A stretch of 64,000 nt of DNA, taken from the NCBI RefSeq assembly GCF_014268445.2, contig NZ_CP077089.1, positions 2,039,501 to 2,103,500 of the forward strand. Reading direction: 5' to 3'. The translations under genes were made by a program, and so were the position numbers. Positions 7,764-15,363 of this stretch are shown in pieces; the first letter of the stretch is position 1, and each line of letters begins with the position of its first letter. The DNA comes from Pseudomonas tensinigenes. Its GTDB lineage: Bacteria; Pseudomonadota; Gammaproteobacteria; Pseudomonadales; Pseudomonadaceae. Under the pieces are notes generated by a model that did no database searches, was not told where the DNA came from, and was given only the letters and a program-made list of their open reading frames with translations.

Positions 7764-7782
7764 ACCTGATAGTTCTGACAGT
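7764..7782 (+). promoter_or_regulatory. Palindromic operator-like site 3 (CTGATA-GTTC-TGACAG)
   Basis: The right half TGACAG is perfect, while the left half is CTGATA. Spacing is 4 bases as in sites 1 and 2, and the same flanking A-C/G-T bases are present. It lies 67 bases before the start of the gene at 7849, a position like that of site 2 before the Ig-like gene. A weaker relative, TTGTCA-GGTT-TTACAG, is at 8572-8587. Confidence 0.45.
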
Positions 7783-7848
7783 AGACGCTTCGCTCCCGCT
7801 GAGGTGCCATGGGCATGGGAATAGTCCCGTAGCGCAGAGAGCACGATC

Positions 7849-8517
7849 ATGGCAGAGGCTATCTATAAAAAGCTTGAAGGAATGACACTGGACTTTGTTT
7901 CAGGTCGGCTGGAGGAGAACCCGAAGGAGCGGAGCATCCGTTACACGGCGAGCTTCGATCTGGATCTGGACTTCACCCACTTTGTGCAAATGGCCAATGT
8001 TTATATTCCGGGTTATCTCGATAATCCGGTCAACGCCATCAGACCCGAGCTGGACGGCCTGGCTTACCACTATTCCTACAACTACCTGTTTGATGCGGCG
8101 GGGAACATTCGCGACAACCAGGCCTTGTTCGATCTGTTCACCTCGCCCAGCTATTACATGGATCAGTGGGCGACCGGTCCTGAGCTGGCAGTGCGCTTTG
8201 GCAAGCCGACGTTTGAAAGGGGCGGTCGCACGTTACGCATCACGGCGCGCAAGGATTTTCGATCGCTGCAAGATGATCACTTGATTCAACTCGGTGAGTT
8301 GCCGGTCATCCAGTTCCATTGGGCACTCAATCTGCTGGAAAGCCACCTGACAGGTCCCGGGACCCGTGCGCCGGAGACCAAGGTGGTTTTCATGTACATG
8401 GATGAGGATTTCGTCGAAGTGGAGGGAGAGCAATTGCTGCGCGGTACGCAGTACCTCAATGGCAAAGAACTCAAGTTCGGCGAAATTTTGCCCAAGCAGA
8501 TTCTGATCGCGCAGTGA
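7849..8517 (+). CDS. Conserved-looking protein of unknown function, 222 aa
   Basis: The start ATG 7849 (MAEAIYKKLEGMTLDFVSG) follows a purine-rich stretch (GAGAGCACGATC). The protein has no signal peptide or membrane span and contains many aromatic residues (YHYSYNYLF, YYMDQWATGPEL). The alternation of strands suggests a mostly beta protein of about 25 kDa. It is flanked by palindrome site 3 upstream and the flhA promoter region downstream. It shares that palindrome with the Ig-like gene, so joint regulation is plausible. I do not recognise the family and assign no function. Confidence 0.75.
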   Translation: MAEAIYKKLEGMTLDFVSGRLEENPKERSIRYTASFDLDLDFTHFVQMANVYIPGYLDNPVNAIRPELDGLAYHYSYNYLFDAAGNIRDNQALFDLFTSPSYYMDQWATGPELAVRFGKPTFERGGRTLRITARKDFRSLQDDHLIQLGELPVIQFHWALNLLESHLTGPGTRAPETKVVFMYMDEDFVEVEGEQLLRGTQYLNGKELKFGEILPKQILIAQ

Positions 8518-8619
8518 CCGGCGTTTAGACGAGATTCTCAGGTTTACCTTTCGTCTGAGAGCGCGTCTGACTTGTCAGGTTTTACAGGTGTGGGAGCGTG
8601 CCTTTGCGTTTTGATTGCT

Positions 8620-8636
8620 GGGGGTTGGCAGTTGCT
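8620..8636 (+). promoter_or_regulatory. Possible sigma-54 promoter for flhA (weak)
   Basis: GG at 8622-8623 and GC at 8634-8635 have the 10-base gap of a -24/-12 promoter, and the -12 box reads TTGCTT, close to consensus. The -24 box is poor (GGTTG instead of GGCAC). Flagellar class II/III genes of Pseudomonas, flhA among them, are known to use RpoN with FleQ, which is why this was considered. flhA starts 163 bases downstream. Confidence 0.3.
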
Positions 8637-8798
8637 TGATGAGATCTGCTGACTCCGCTTTACCTGAAAAGATCGCTTCTCGCCCCGCTCAATCCCCTCT
8701 ATTTCACTTCGCTGCAAAAGTTGGAAAGCTTCTTGCAGTACCCGCCGTGAGCCCGCTCTGGGCGTCAAAAGTTTGCTTTAAAGGAACGGGGAAAACCG

Positions 8799-10928
8799 GT
8801 GGATCGCTCTCAGTTATTCAACACAGCTCGCTCGAATGTTGCCGACCTCAGTCGAGGCAATCTGGGCGTGCCGTTGTTGCTGCTGGTCATGTTGGCAATG
8901 ATGATGTTGCCGATTCCGCCGTTCCTGCTCGACGTGTTTTTCACCTTCAACATCGCGCTGTCGATCGTCGTCCTGCTGGTCTGCGTGTATGCGCTGCGGC
9001 CGCTGGATTTCGCCGTGTTCCCGACGATTCTGCTGGTCGCGACCTTGCTGCGGCTGGCGTTGAACGTGGCCTCGACGCGGGTGGTCATGCTCCACGGTCA
9101 GGACGGCCACGCCGCTGCCGGTAAGGTGATTCAGGCCTTCGGTGAGGTGGTGATCGGCGGTAACTACGTGGTGGGTATCGTGGTCTTCGCGATTTTGATG
9201 ATCATCAACTTCGTCGTGGTGACCAAGGGTGCCGGGCGGATTTCCGAGGTGAGCGCGCGTTTCACCCTCGATGCGATGCCCGGCAAACAAATGGCGATCG
9301 ACGCCGACCTCAACGCCGGTCTGATTGACCAGAACCAGGCCAAGGCGCGCCGTCAGGAAGTCGCCCAAGAGGCCGAGTTCTATGGTTCGATGGACGGTGC
9401 CAGCAAGTTCGTCCGTGGTGACGCCATCGCCGGCCTGCTGATTCTGTTCATCAACCTCATCGGCGGTATGGCCGTCGGTATCTTCCAGCACAACATGAGC
9501 TTCGCCGACGCCGGCAAGGTTTACGCCTTGCTGACCATCGGTGACGGTTTAGTGGCGCAATTGCCATCACTGTTGTTATCTACAGCCGCGGCGATCATGG
9601 TGACCCGTGCTTCCGGTTCGGAAGACATGGGCAAGCAGATCAATCGCCAGATGTTCGCCTCGCCGAAAGCGCTGGCGGTGGCGGCCGGGATGATGGCGGT
9701 CATGGGCCTGGTGCCGGGTATGCCGCACTTCTCGTTCCTGACCATGGCCGCGCTGGCCGCTGGTGGCGCGTACCTGTTCTGGAAGAAGCAGAACGTGGCC
9801 AAGGTCGTGGCGCTGGAAGAGGTCAAGCGTCAGCAGGAGCTGCTGCCGTCGCCGGCCCGTGCCATGGAAACCAAGGAGCTGGGCTGGGATGACGTGACGC
9901 CGATCGACATGATCGGCCTGGAAGTCGGCTATCGCCTGATCCCGCTGGTGGACCGCAATCAGGGCGGGCAATTGCTGGCGCGGATCAAGGGCGTGCGCAA
10001 GAAACTCTCGCAGGATCTGGGCTTCCTGATGCCCACTGTGCATATTCGTGACAACCTCGATCTGGCGCCCAGCGCCTATCGCCTGACCCTGATGGGGGTG
10101 ATCCTCGCCGAGGCCGAGATCTACCCGGATCGCGAGCTGGCGATCAACCCGGGCCAGGTCTACGGCACGCTCAACGGTATCAACGCCAAAGATCCGGCTT
10201 TCGGCCTGGAGGCGGTGTGGATCGAAATCAGCCAGCGGGCCCAGGCACAATCGCTCGGTTACACCGTGGTCGACGCCAGCACCGTGGTCGCCACGCACTT
10301 GAACCAGATTCTGTACAAGCACTCCAGTGAGCTGATCGGCCACGAAGAAGTGCAGCAACTCATGCAATTGCTGGCCAAAAGCTCGCCGAAACTGGCTGAA
10401 GAGCTGGTGCCGGGCGTGGTCACGTTGTCGCAGTTGCTCAAAGTGCTGCAGGCGCTGTTGGCTGAACACGTACCGGTGCGCGATATCCGCAGCATTGCCG
10501 AAGCCATCGCCAACAACGCCGCGAAGAGTCAAGATACCGCCGCGTTGGTCGCCGCTGTACGGGTCGGCGTATCCCGCGCCATCGTCCAAAGCATTGTAGG
10601 CACTGAGTCGGAGCTGCCTGTGATCACCTTGGAACCAAGGTTGGAACAAATATTGCTCAATAGTCTGCAGAAGGCAGGACAAGGCTCGGAAGAGGGCGTT
10701 CTGCTGGAGCCAAGCATGGCCGAGAAGCTGCAGCGTTCGCTCATCGAAGCGGCGCAGCGTCAGGAAATGCAAGGTCAGCCGGTGATCCTTTTGGTCGCTG
10801 GCCCGATCCGCGCGATGCTCTCGCGCTTTGGCCGCCTCGCAGTCCCTGGATTGCATGTGCTGGCCTACCAGGAAATACCGGACAACAAGCAAGTGACCAT
10901 CGTTGCGACAGTAGGGCCCAACGGCTGA
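8799..10928 (+). CDS. flhA: Flagellar export gate protein FlhA
   Basis: A 709-residue FHIPEP-family protein. The start codon is GTG 8799, with AGGAACGGGGA upstream. The N-terminal half carries about eight hydrophobic helices up to about residue 320, with the family loop KGAGRISEVSARFTLDAMPGKQMAIDADLNAG split here for brevity as GRISEVSARF and PGKQMAIDADL near residues 145-170. The rest is the cytoplasmic domain that docks chaperone-substrate complexes. FlhA sits at the centre of the export apparatus with FlhB and FliPQR. flhF follows after 11 bases. Length and all core motifs are complete. Confidence 0.97.
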   Translation: MDRSQLFNTARSNVADLSRGNLGVPLLLLVMLAMMMLPIPPFLLDVFFTFNIALSIVVLLVCVYALRPLDFAVFPTILLVATLLRLALNVASTRVVMLHGQDGHAAAGKVIQAFGEVVIGGNYVVGIVVFAILMIINFVVVTKGAGRISEVSARFTLDAMPGKQMAIDADLNAGLIDQNQAKARRQEVAQEAEFYGSMDGASKFVRGDAIAGLLILFINLIGGMAVGIFQHNMSFADAGKVYALLTIGDGLVAQLPSLLLSTAAAIMVTRASGSEDMGKQINRQMFASPKALAVAAGMMAVMGLVPGMPHFSFLTMAALAAGGAYLFWKKQNVAKVVALEEVKRQQELLPSPARAMETKELGWDDVTPIDMIGLEVGYRLIPLVDRNQGGQLLARIKGVRKKLSQDLGFLMPTVHIRDNLDLAPSAYRLTLMGVILAEAEIYPDRELAINPGQVYGTLNGINAKDPAFGLEAVWIEISQRAQAQSLGYTVVDASTVVATHLNQILYKHSSELIGHEEVQQLMQLLAKSSPKLAEELVPGVVTLSQLLKVLQALLAEHVPVRDIRSIAEAIANNAAKSQDTAALVAAVRVGVSRAIVQSIVGTESELPVITLEPRLEQILLNSLQKAGQGSEEGVLLEPSMAEKLQRSLIEAAQRQEMQGQPVILLVAGPIRAMLSRFGRLAVPGLHVLAYQEIPDNKQVTIVATVGPNG

Positions 10929-10939
10929 GGTAGTGGTTT

Positions 10940-12280
10940 ATGCAAGTTAAGCGTTTCTTTGCCGCCGATATGCGTCAGGCCATGAAGCTGGTTCGTGATG
11001 AGCTGGGCGCTGATGCCGCCATCATTGGTAACCGCCGCATTGCCGGCGGTGTCGAGCTGACGGCGGCACTGGATTACAAATTGTCGGCGCTGGCGCCACG
11101 GGTTCCGAACATGGAACTCGAAGACGAGCTGCGCAAGACCCAGTCGCGCATCGTCACTGCCCAGGCCGAGTTGAGCCTGCGTGGCGAAGCCGATGGCAAT
11201 AGCAACCGCCAGATCTTCGCCGGCCTGCCGTTGACCGCTGGCCTGCCGCTGACTGCCGCTGAACCGCTGAGCGAGCCGACTTACGCCGCCCCGGCGCGTC
11301 CGGCCCCGGCGCCTGCGCAGTCCTCCGGCGGTGTTGATCCGCGCGCACTGGATTCGATGCGTTTTGAATTGAACAGCCTGCGCGAGCTGATGGAAGTTCA
11401 GCTCGGCACTCTGGCCTGGAATCAGCTGCAAGGCAGCCGTCCGGCGCAAGCCAACCTGTATCGCCGTCTGCAACGTATCGGTCTGTCCGGCCCGTTGTCG
11501 CGCGATCTGCTGGCGATGATCACTGATATCGAAGAACCGCGTCAGGCCTGGCGCATGCTGCTTGCGCATCTGGCGCGGATGATTGCCGTGCCGGAAGTCG
11601 AGCCGCTGGAAGAGGGCGGTGTGATTGCCATGGTCGGCCCGGCCGGCATGGGCAAGACCACTACACTCGCCAAGCTTGCCGCGCGTTATGTGCTGAAATA
11701 CGGCGCGCAGAATGTCGCGCTGGTGAGCATGGACAGTTTCCGCATCGGCGCTCAGGAACAACTGAAGACGCTGGGCCGCATTCTCAATGTGCCGGTGACT
11801 CACGTCGATCCGGGCCAATCGCTGGTGCAGGCACTGGATCCACTGCTGCGCAAACGCGTGGTATTGATCGATACTGCCGGCCTGCAAGCCAGTGATCCGG
11901 CGCTGCGCATGCAGCTGGAAAGTCTGGCCGGACGTGGCATTCGTTCAAAAAATTATCTGGTCTTGGCAACCACCAGCCAGAAACAGGTTCTAACCGCCGC
12001 TTATCACAGTTACAAGCGTTGCGGGCTAGCCGGGTGCATCCTGACTAAACTGGATGAAACGGCCAGCCTTGGCGAAGTGTTGAGCCTGGCGATCAGTCAT
12101 GAATTGCCGGTCGCGTACCTGACCGATGGCCCACGGATTCCGGATGATTTGCATCTGCCGCGCCGTCATCAACTGGTCAGCCGCGCCGTCAGCGTGCAAA
12201 TGCAGGAAGAACCCAGCGAAGAAGCCATGGCTGACATGTTCGCTGATATCTATCACAGCCCGACCAAGCAGGTAGGCTGA
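10940..12280 (+). CDS. flhF: Flagellar SRP-type GTPase FlhF
   Basis: A 446-residue protein. The N-terminal part (MQVKRFFAADMRQAMKLVRDELG) is followed by an Ala/Pro-rich linker near residues 95-130 and then the NG GTPase domain. The G1 loop GPAGMGKTTT is at about residues 233-242, with later motifs SMDSFRIGAQEQL, DTAGL and TKLDE. FlhF places the flagellum at the cell pole and acts with FleN to keep the number at one in pseudomonads. It lies directly between flhA and fleN, its usual partners. Confidence 0.96.
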   Translation: MQVKRFFAADMRQAMKLVRDELGADAAIIGNRRIAGGVELTAALDYKLSALAPRVPNMELEDELRKTQSRIVTAQAELSLRGEADGNSNRQIFAGLPLTAGLPLTAAEPLSEPTYAAPARPAPAPAQSSGGVDPRALDSMRFELNSLRELMEVQLGTLAWNQLQGSRPAQANLYRRLQRIGLSGPLSRDLLAMITDIEEPRQAWRMLLAHLARMIAVPEVEPLEEGGVIAMVGPAGMGKTTTLAKLAARYVLKYGAQNVALVSMDSFRIGAQEQLKTLGRILNVPVTHVDPGQSLVQALDPLLRKRVVLIDTAGLQASDPALRMQLESLAGRGIRSKNYLVLATTSQKQVLTAAYHSYKRCGLAGCILTKLDETASLGEVLSLAISHELPVAYLTDGPRIPDDLHLPRRHQLVSRAVSVQMQEEPSEEAMADMFADIYHSPTKQVG

Positions 12281-12396
12281 GGTATTCATGAACAGTTTTT
12301 GTACCTACATCGATGGTCTGCCATGCATTGTTCCGGTTGTGAACGCGCAGCCAGTAATGTGGCCTCCGTCTATGCAAGACAAGGTAAAGAAATAAC

Positions 12397-13227
12397 ATGG
12401 GCAGCATGCATCCCGTACAGGTGATCGCGGTGACCGGCGGCAAAGGTGGCGTCGGCAAGACTAACGTGTCAGTGAACTTGTCGCTGGCGCTGGCAGAGCT
12501 TGGCCGTCGGGTCATGCTGCTGGACGCCGACCTCGGTCTGGCGAACGTTGACGTATTGTTGGGGCTGACCCCTAAACGCACGCTGGCCGACGTCATCGAA
12601 GGCCGTTGCGAGTTGCGCGACGTGCTGTTGCAAGGCCCCGGTGGCATCCGCATCGTCCCGGCCGCGTCCGGCACGCAGAGCATGGTGCACCTGAGCCCGG
12701 CGCAACACGCCGGTCTGATTCAGGCGTTCAGCGACATCGGCGACAATCTCGACGTATTGGTGATCGACACCGCTGCGGGTATTGGTGACTCGGTAGTCAG
12801 TTTTGTACGCGCCGCGCAGGAAGTGTTGCTGGTGGTCTGCGACGAGCCGACGTCCATTACCGACGCCTACGCGCTGATCAAACTGCTCAACCGCGATTAC
12901 GGCATGAACCGCTTCCGCGTCCTCGCCAACATGGCGCAGAGCCCGCAGGAAGGGCGCAACCTGTTTGCCAAGTTGACCAAGGTCACGGATCGCTTCCTTG
13001 ACGTCGCTCTACAATACGTCGGCGCCGTGCCTTACGACGAAAGCGTGCGTAAAGCGGTGCAGAAGCAGCGTGCGGTGTACGAAGCCTTTCCGCGTTCCAA
13101 GTGCGCACTGGCGTTCAAGGCGATCGCGCAGAAGGTCGACACCTGGCCGCTGCCCGCCAACCCGCGTGGCCACCTTGAGTTTTTCGTCGAGCGCCTCGTG
13201 CAGCAAACGGCAGGGCCCGTGCTATGA
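12397..13227 (+). CDS. fleN: Flagellar number regulator FleN (FlhG), MinD-like ATPase
   Basis: A 276-residue ParA/MinD-family ATPase with deviant Walker A GGKGGVGKTN at about residues 13-22 and MLLDADLGLANVDV after it. In Pseudomonas FleN binds the activator FleQ and limits flagellar gene expression, so that one polar flagellum forms. The 116-base gap after flhF contains no further gene. The stop overlaps the fliA start (ATGA), implying translational coupling with the sigma factor gene. Confidence 0.96.
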   Translation: MGSMHPVQVIAVTGGKGGVGKTNVSVNLSLALAELGRRVMLLDADLGLANVDVLLGLTPKRTLADVIEGRCELRDVLLQGPGGIRIVPAASGTQSMVHLSPAQHAGLIQAFSDIGDNLDVLVIDTAAGIGDSVVSFVRAAQEVLLVVCDEPTSITDAYALIKLLNRDYGMNRFRVLANMAQSPQEGRNLFAKLTKVTDRFLDVALQYVGAVPYDESVRKAVQKQRAVYEAFPRSKCALAFKAIAQKVDTWPLPANPRGHLEFFVERLVQQTAGPVL

Positions 13228-13964
13228 CAGCAAGCGGTATGAACTACTACAAGAAGTCAGCACGTGACGCGCAGTACGAGTTGATCGAGCGTTACGCGCC
13301 ACTGGTCAAACGCATTGCCTATCACTTGCTGGCACGCTTGCCGGCGAGTGTGCAGGTCGAAGACCTGATCCAGGCCGGGATGATCGGCCTGCTCGAAGTC
13401 TCGACCAAATATGACGCCAGCAAAGGCGCCAGTTTCGAAACGTACGCGGGCATACGAATCCGCGGCGCGATGCTCGACGAAGTGCGCAAAGGGGACTGGG
13501 CGCCACGCTCGGTTCACCGCAATACCCGGATGGTCAGCGACGCAATTCGCTCAATTGAAGCTAAAACCGGCCGTGATGCTAAAGATCACGAGGTTGCGGC
13601 CGAACTCCAATTGAGTCTCGACGATTACTACGGGATTTTGAATGACACCTTGGGCAGTCGCCTGTTCAGTTTCGACGACCTGTTGCAGGACGGCGAACAC
13701 GAAGGGCTGCACGAGGATGGCGCGAGTGCTCATATGGAGCCGTCACGCGATCTGGAAGATGAACGCTTCCAGGCGGCGCTGGCGGACGCGATTGCCAATT
13801 TGCCGGAGCGTGAGCGACTGGTGTTGGCGCTGTACTACGACGAAGAGCTGAACCTCAAGGAGATCGGTGAAGTCCTTGGCGTCAGTGAATCGCGGGTCAG
13901 CCAGTTACACAGCCAGTGCGCGGCCCGTTTGCGGGGGCGTTTGGGGGAGTGGCGAGCGCGCTGA
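13224..13964 (+). CDS. fliA: Flagellar sigma factor FliA (sigma-28)
   Basis: A 246-residue sigma-70-family protein of usual length. Region 2 includes ARLPASVQVEDLIQAGMIGL and YAGIRIRGAMLDEVR; region 4 is at the C-terminus (LNLKEIGEVLGVSESRVSQL). FliA directs transcription of late flagellar and chemotaxis genes. It overlaps fleN by 4 bases and precedes the chemotaxis genes. Confidence 0.97.
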   Translation: MTASGMNYYKKSARDAQYELIERYAPLVKRIAYHLLARLPASVQVEDLIQAGMIGLLEVSTKYDASKGASFETYAGIRIRGAMLDEVRKGDWAPRSVHRNTRMVSDAIRSIEAKTGRDAKDHEVAAELQLSLDDYYGILNDTLGSRLFSFDDLLQDGEHEGLHEDGASAHMEPSRDLEDERFQAALADAIANLPERERLVLALYYDEELNLKEIGEVLGVSESRVSQLHSQCAARLRGRLGEWRAR

Positions 13965-13966
13965 AG

Positions 13967-13984
13967 GCAGTGTGGGGACACTGC
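13967..13984 (+). other. Stem-loop between fliA and cheY
   Basis: GCAGTGT and ACACTGC form a perfect 7-bp stem around a GGGG loop, immediately after the fliA stop. No T-run follows, so it is not a normal intrinsic terminator. It may be a processing or stability element separating fliA from the chemotaxis messages. Confidence 0.4.
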
Positions 13985-14130
13985 GAACGAGGCTGGTGCG
14001 GTGATGAACGGCACCGGTCTTGCTCTGTTGTGCTCCAGACAGTCTTCGAGTGCTGCGCCGATTGATTGAAGTGGCGCGTCCAGGTGCTGGGCGCGTTTAA
14101 GACTGCTTGGAGGTCGAATTGAACAAAGAC

Positions 14131-14502
14131 ATGAAAATCCTCATCGTTGATGACTTCTCAACGATGCGGCGGATCATCAAGAACCTGCTGCGTGATCTTG
14201 GGTTCACCAACACCGTCGAGGCTGACGATGGCGTGACTGCCATTCCAGTGCTCAACAGCGGAAGCATCGACTTTCTGGTAACGGACTGGAACATGCCGGG
14301 CATGACCGGTATCGACCTGCTGCGCCACGTGCGTGCCGATGAAAAACTCAAGCACCTGCCAGTGCTGATGGTGACTGCAGAAGCCAAGCGCGAGCAGATC
14401 ATCGAGGCCGCTCAGGCCGGTGTAAACGGCTACGTAGTCAAACCTTTCACGGCTCAGGCGTTGAAAGACAAAATCGAGAAGATTTTCGAACGCATCGGCT
14501 GA
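14131..14502 (+). CDS. cheY: Chemotaxis response regulator CheY
   Basis: A single receiver domain of 123 residues when read from ATG 14131 ([15 protein letters not shown]). The acceptor is Asp52 in LVTDWNMPG, with the acidic pair DD near residue 8 and Lys in VVKPF. Phosphorylated by CheA, it binds the flagellar motor switch. A TTG at 14119 lies 5 bases after a strong GGAGG and would add four residues (MNKD); that start is possible and would place the ribosome binding site better. cheZ follows after 18 bases. Confidence 0.96.
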   Translation: MKILIVDDFSTMRRIIKNLLRDLGFTNTVEADDGVTAIPVLNSGSIDFLVTDWNMPGMTGIDLLRHVRADEKLKHLPVLMVTAEAKREQIIEAAQAGVNGYVVKPFTAQALKDKIEKIFERIG

Positions 14503-14520
14503 TGAACGCGCGGGGGAGCT

Positions 14521-15309
14521 ATGGAGCATAACGAATCTTCACAGGGCGATTTCGAGTCGACCCTGAAAAAACACGCGGTCGAACTGGTCGAAAGCCTTGA
14601 AAAAGGCAGGTTCGGCGACGCTGTGCAACTGATCCATGAGCTCAATCAGACCCGTGACCGTGGCCTGTATCAGGAAGTGGGCAAGCTCACACGTGAACTG
14701 CACAGTGCGATCGTCAACTTCCAGATCGACCCGAACATGCCGCAGGCCGAGGAAGTGTCGCAAATCACCGACGCCACCGAACGCCTGGGCTATGTGGTCA
14801 AGCTGACGGAAGCCGCGGCCAACCGCACCATGGATCTGGTGGAAAGCGCCACGCCGGTGGTCAACAGTCTGGCTGATGAAGCGCAGACCTTGAGTGCCGA
14901 TTGGGGTCGCTTCATGCGTCGCGAGGTCGGGGCTGAAGAGTTCCGTGAACTGGCGCGCCGGGTCGACGGTTTTCTGTCACGCAGCAGCACGGACAACCGT
15001 GCGGTGTCGAGCAATCTCAACGACATCCTGCTGGCCCAGGATTACCAGGACCTCACCGGTCAGGTGATCAAGCGTGTGACTCAACTGGTCACCGAAGTCG
15101 AAAGCAATTTGCTCAAACTCGTGCTCATGGCCAGTCAGGTCGACCGCTTTGCGGGCATCGAACATGACCGCGCCGCGATGCTTGCAGAAAAAGATCCACA
15201 AAAACATCTCTCGCAGGGTGAAGGTCCGCAGATTCATGCCGATAAACGAGAAGACGTTGTGTCCGGTCAGGACGATGTGGACGATTTGTTATCCAGCCTC
15301 GGGTTCTAG
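14521..15309 (+). CDS. cheZ: CheY phosphatase CheZ
   Basis: A 262-residue, mostly helical protein with the CheZ catalytic region LAQDYQDLTGQVIKRV near residue 180; the Gln of QDYQDLTGQ is the conserved catalytic position of the family. The C-terminus DDVDDLLSSLGF is the typical CheY-binding tail. GGGGGAG precedes the ATG. CheZ removes phosphate from CheY to end the signal. It sits between cheY and cheA as in other polar-flagellated gammaproteobacteria. Confidence 0.96.
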   Translation: MEHNESSQGDFESTLKKHAVELVESLEKGRFGDAVQLIHELNQTRDRGLYQEVGKLTRELHSAIVNFQIDPNMPQAEEVSQITDATERLGYVVKLTEAAANRTMDLVESATPVVNSLADEAQTLSADWGRFMRREVGAEEFRELARRVDGFLSRSSTDNRAVSSNLNDILLAQDYQDLTGQVIKRVTQLVTEVESNLLKLVLMASQVDRFAGIEHDRAAMLAEKDPQKHLSQGEGPQIHADKREDVVSGQDDVDDLLSSLGF

Positions 15310-15363
15310 AGTTTTGGAATTTTAGGTTTTTTGGGTTTTTAGACCTGTAGGAGCACCCCATTA

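Noticed and set aside
14038..14064. FliA (sigma-28) promoter before cheY
   Set aside because: GCCGATTG at 14057 resembles a -10 box, but no TAAA-like -35 exists at the right distance.
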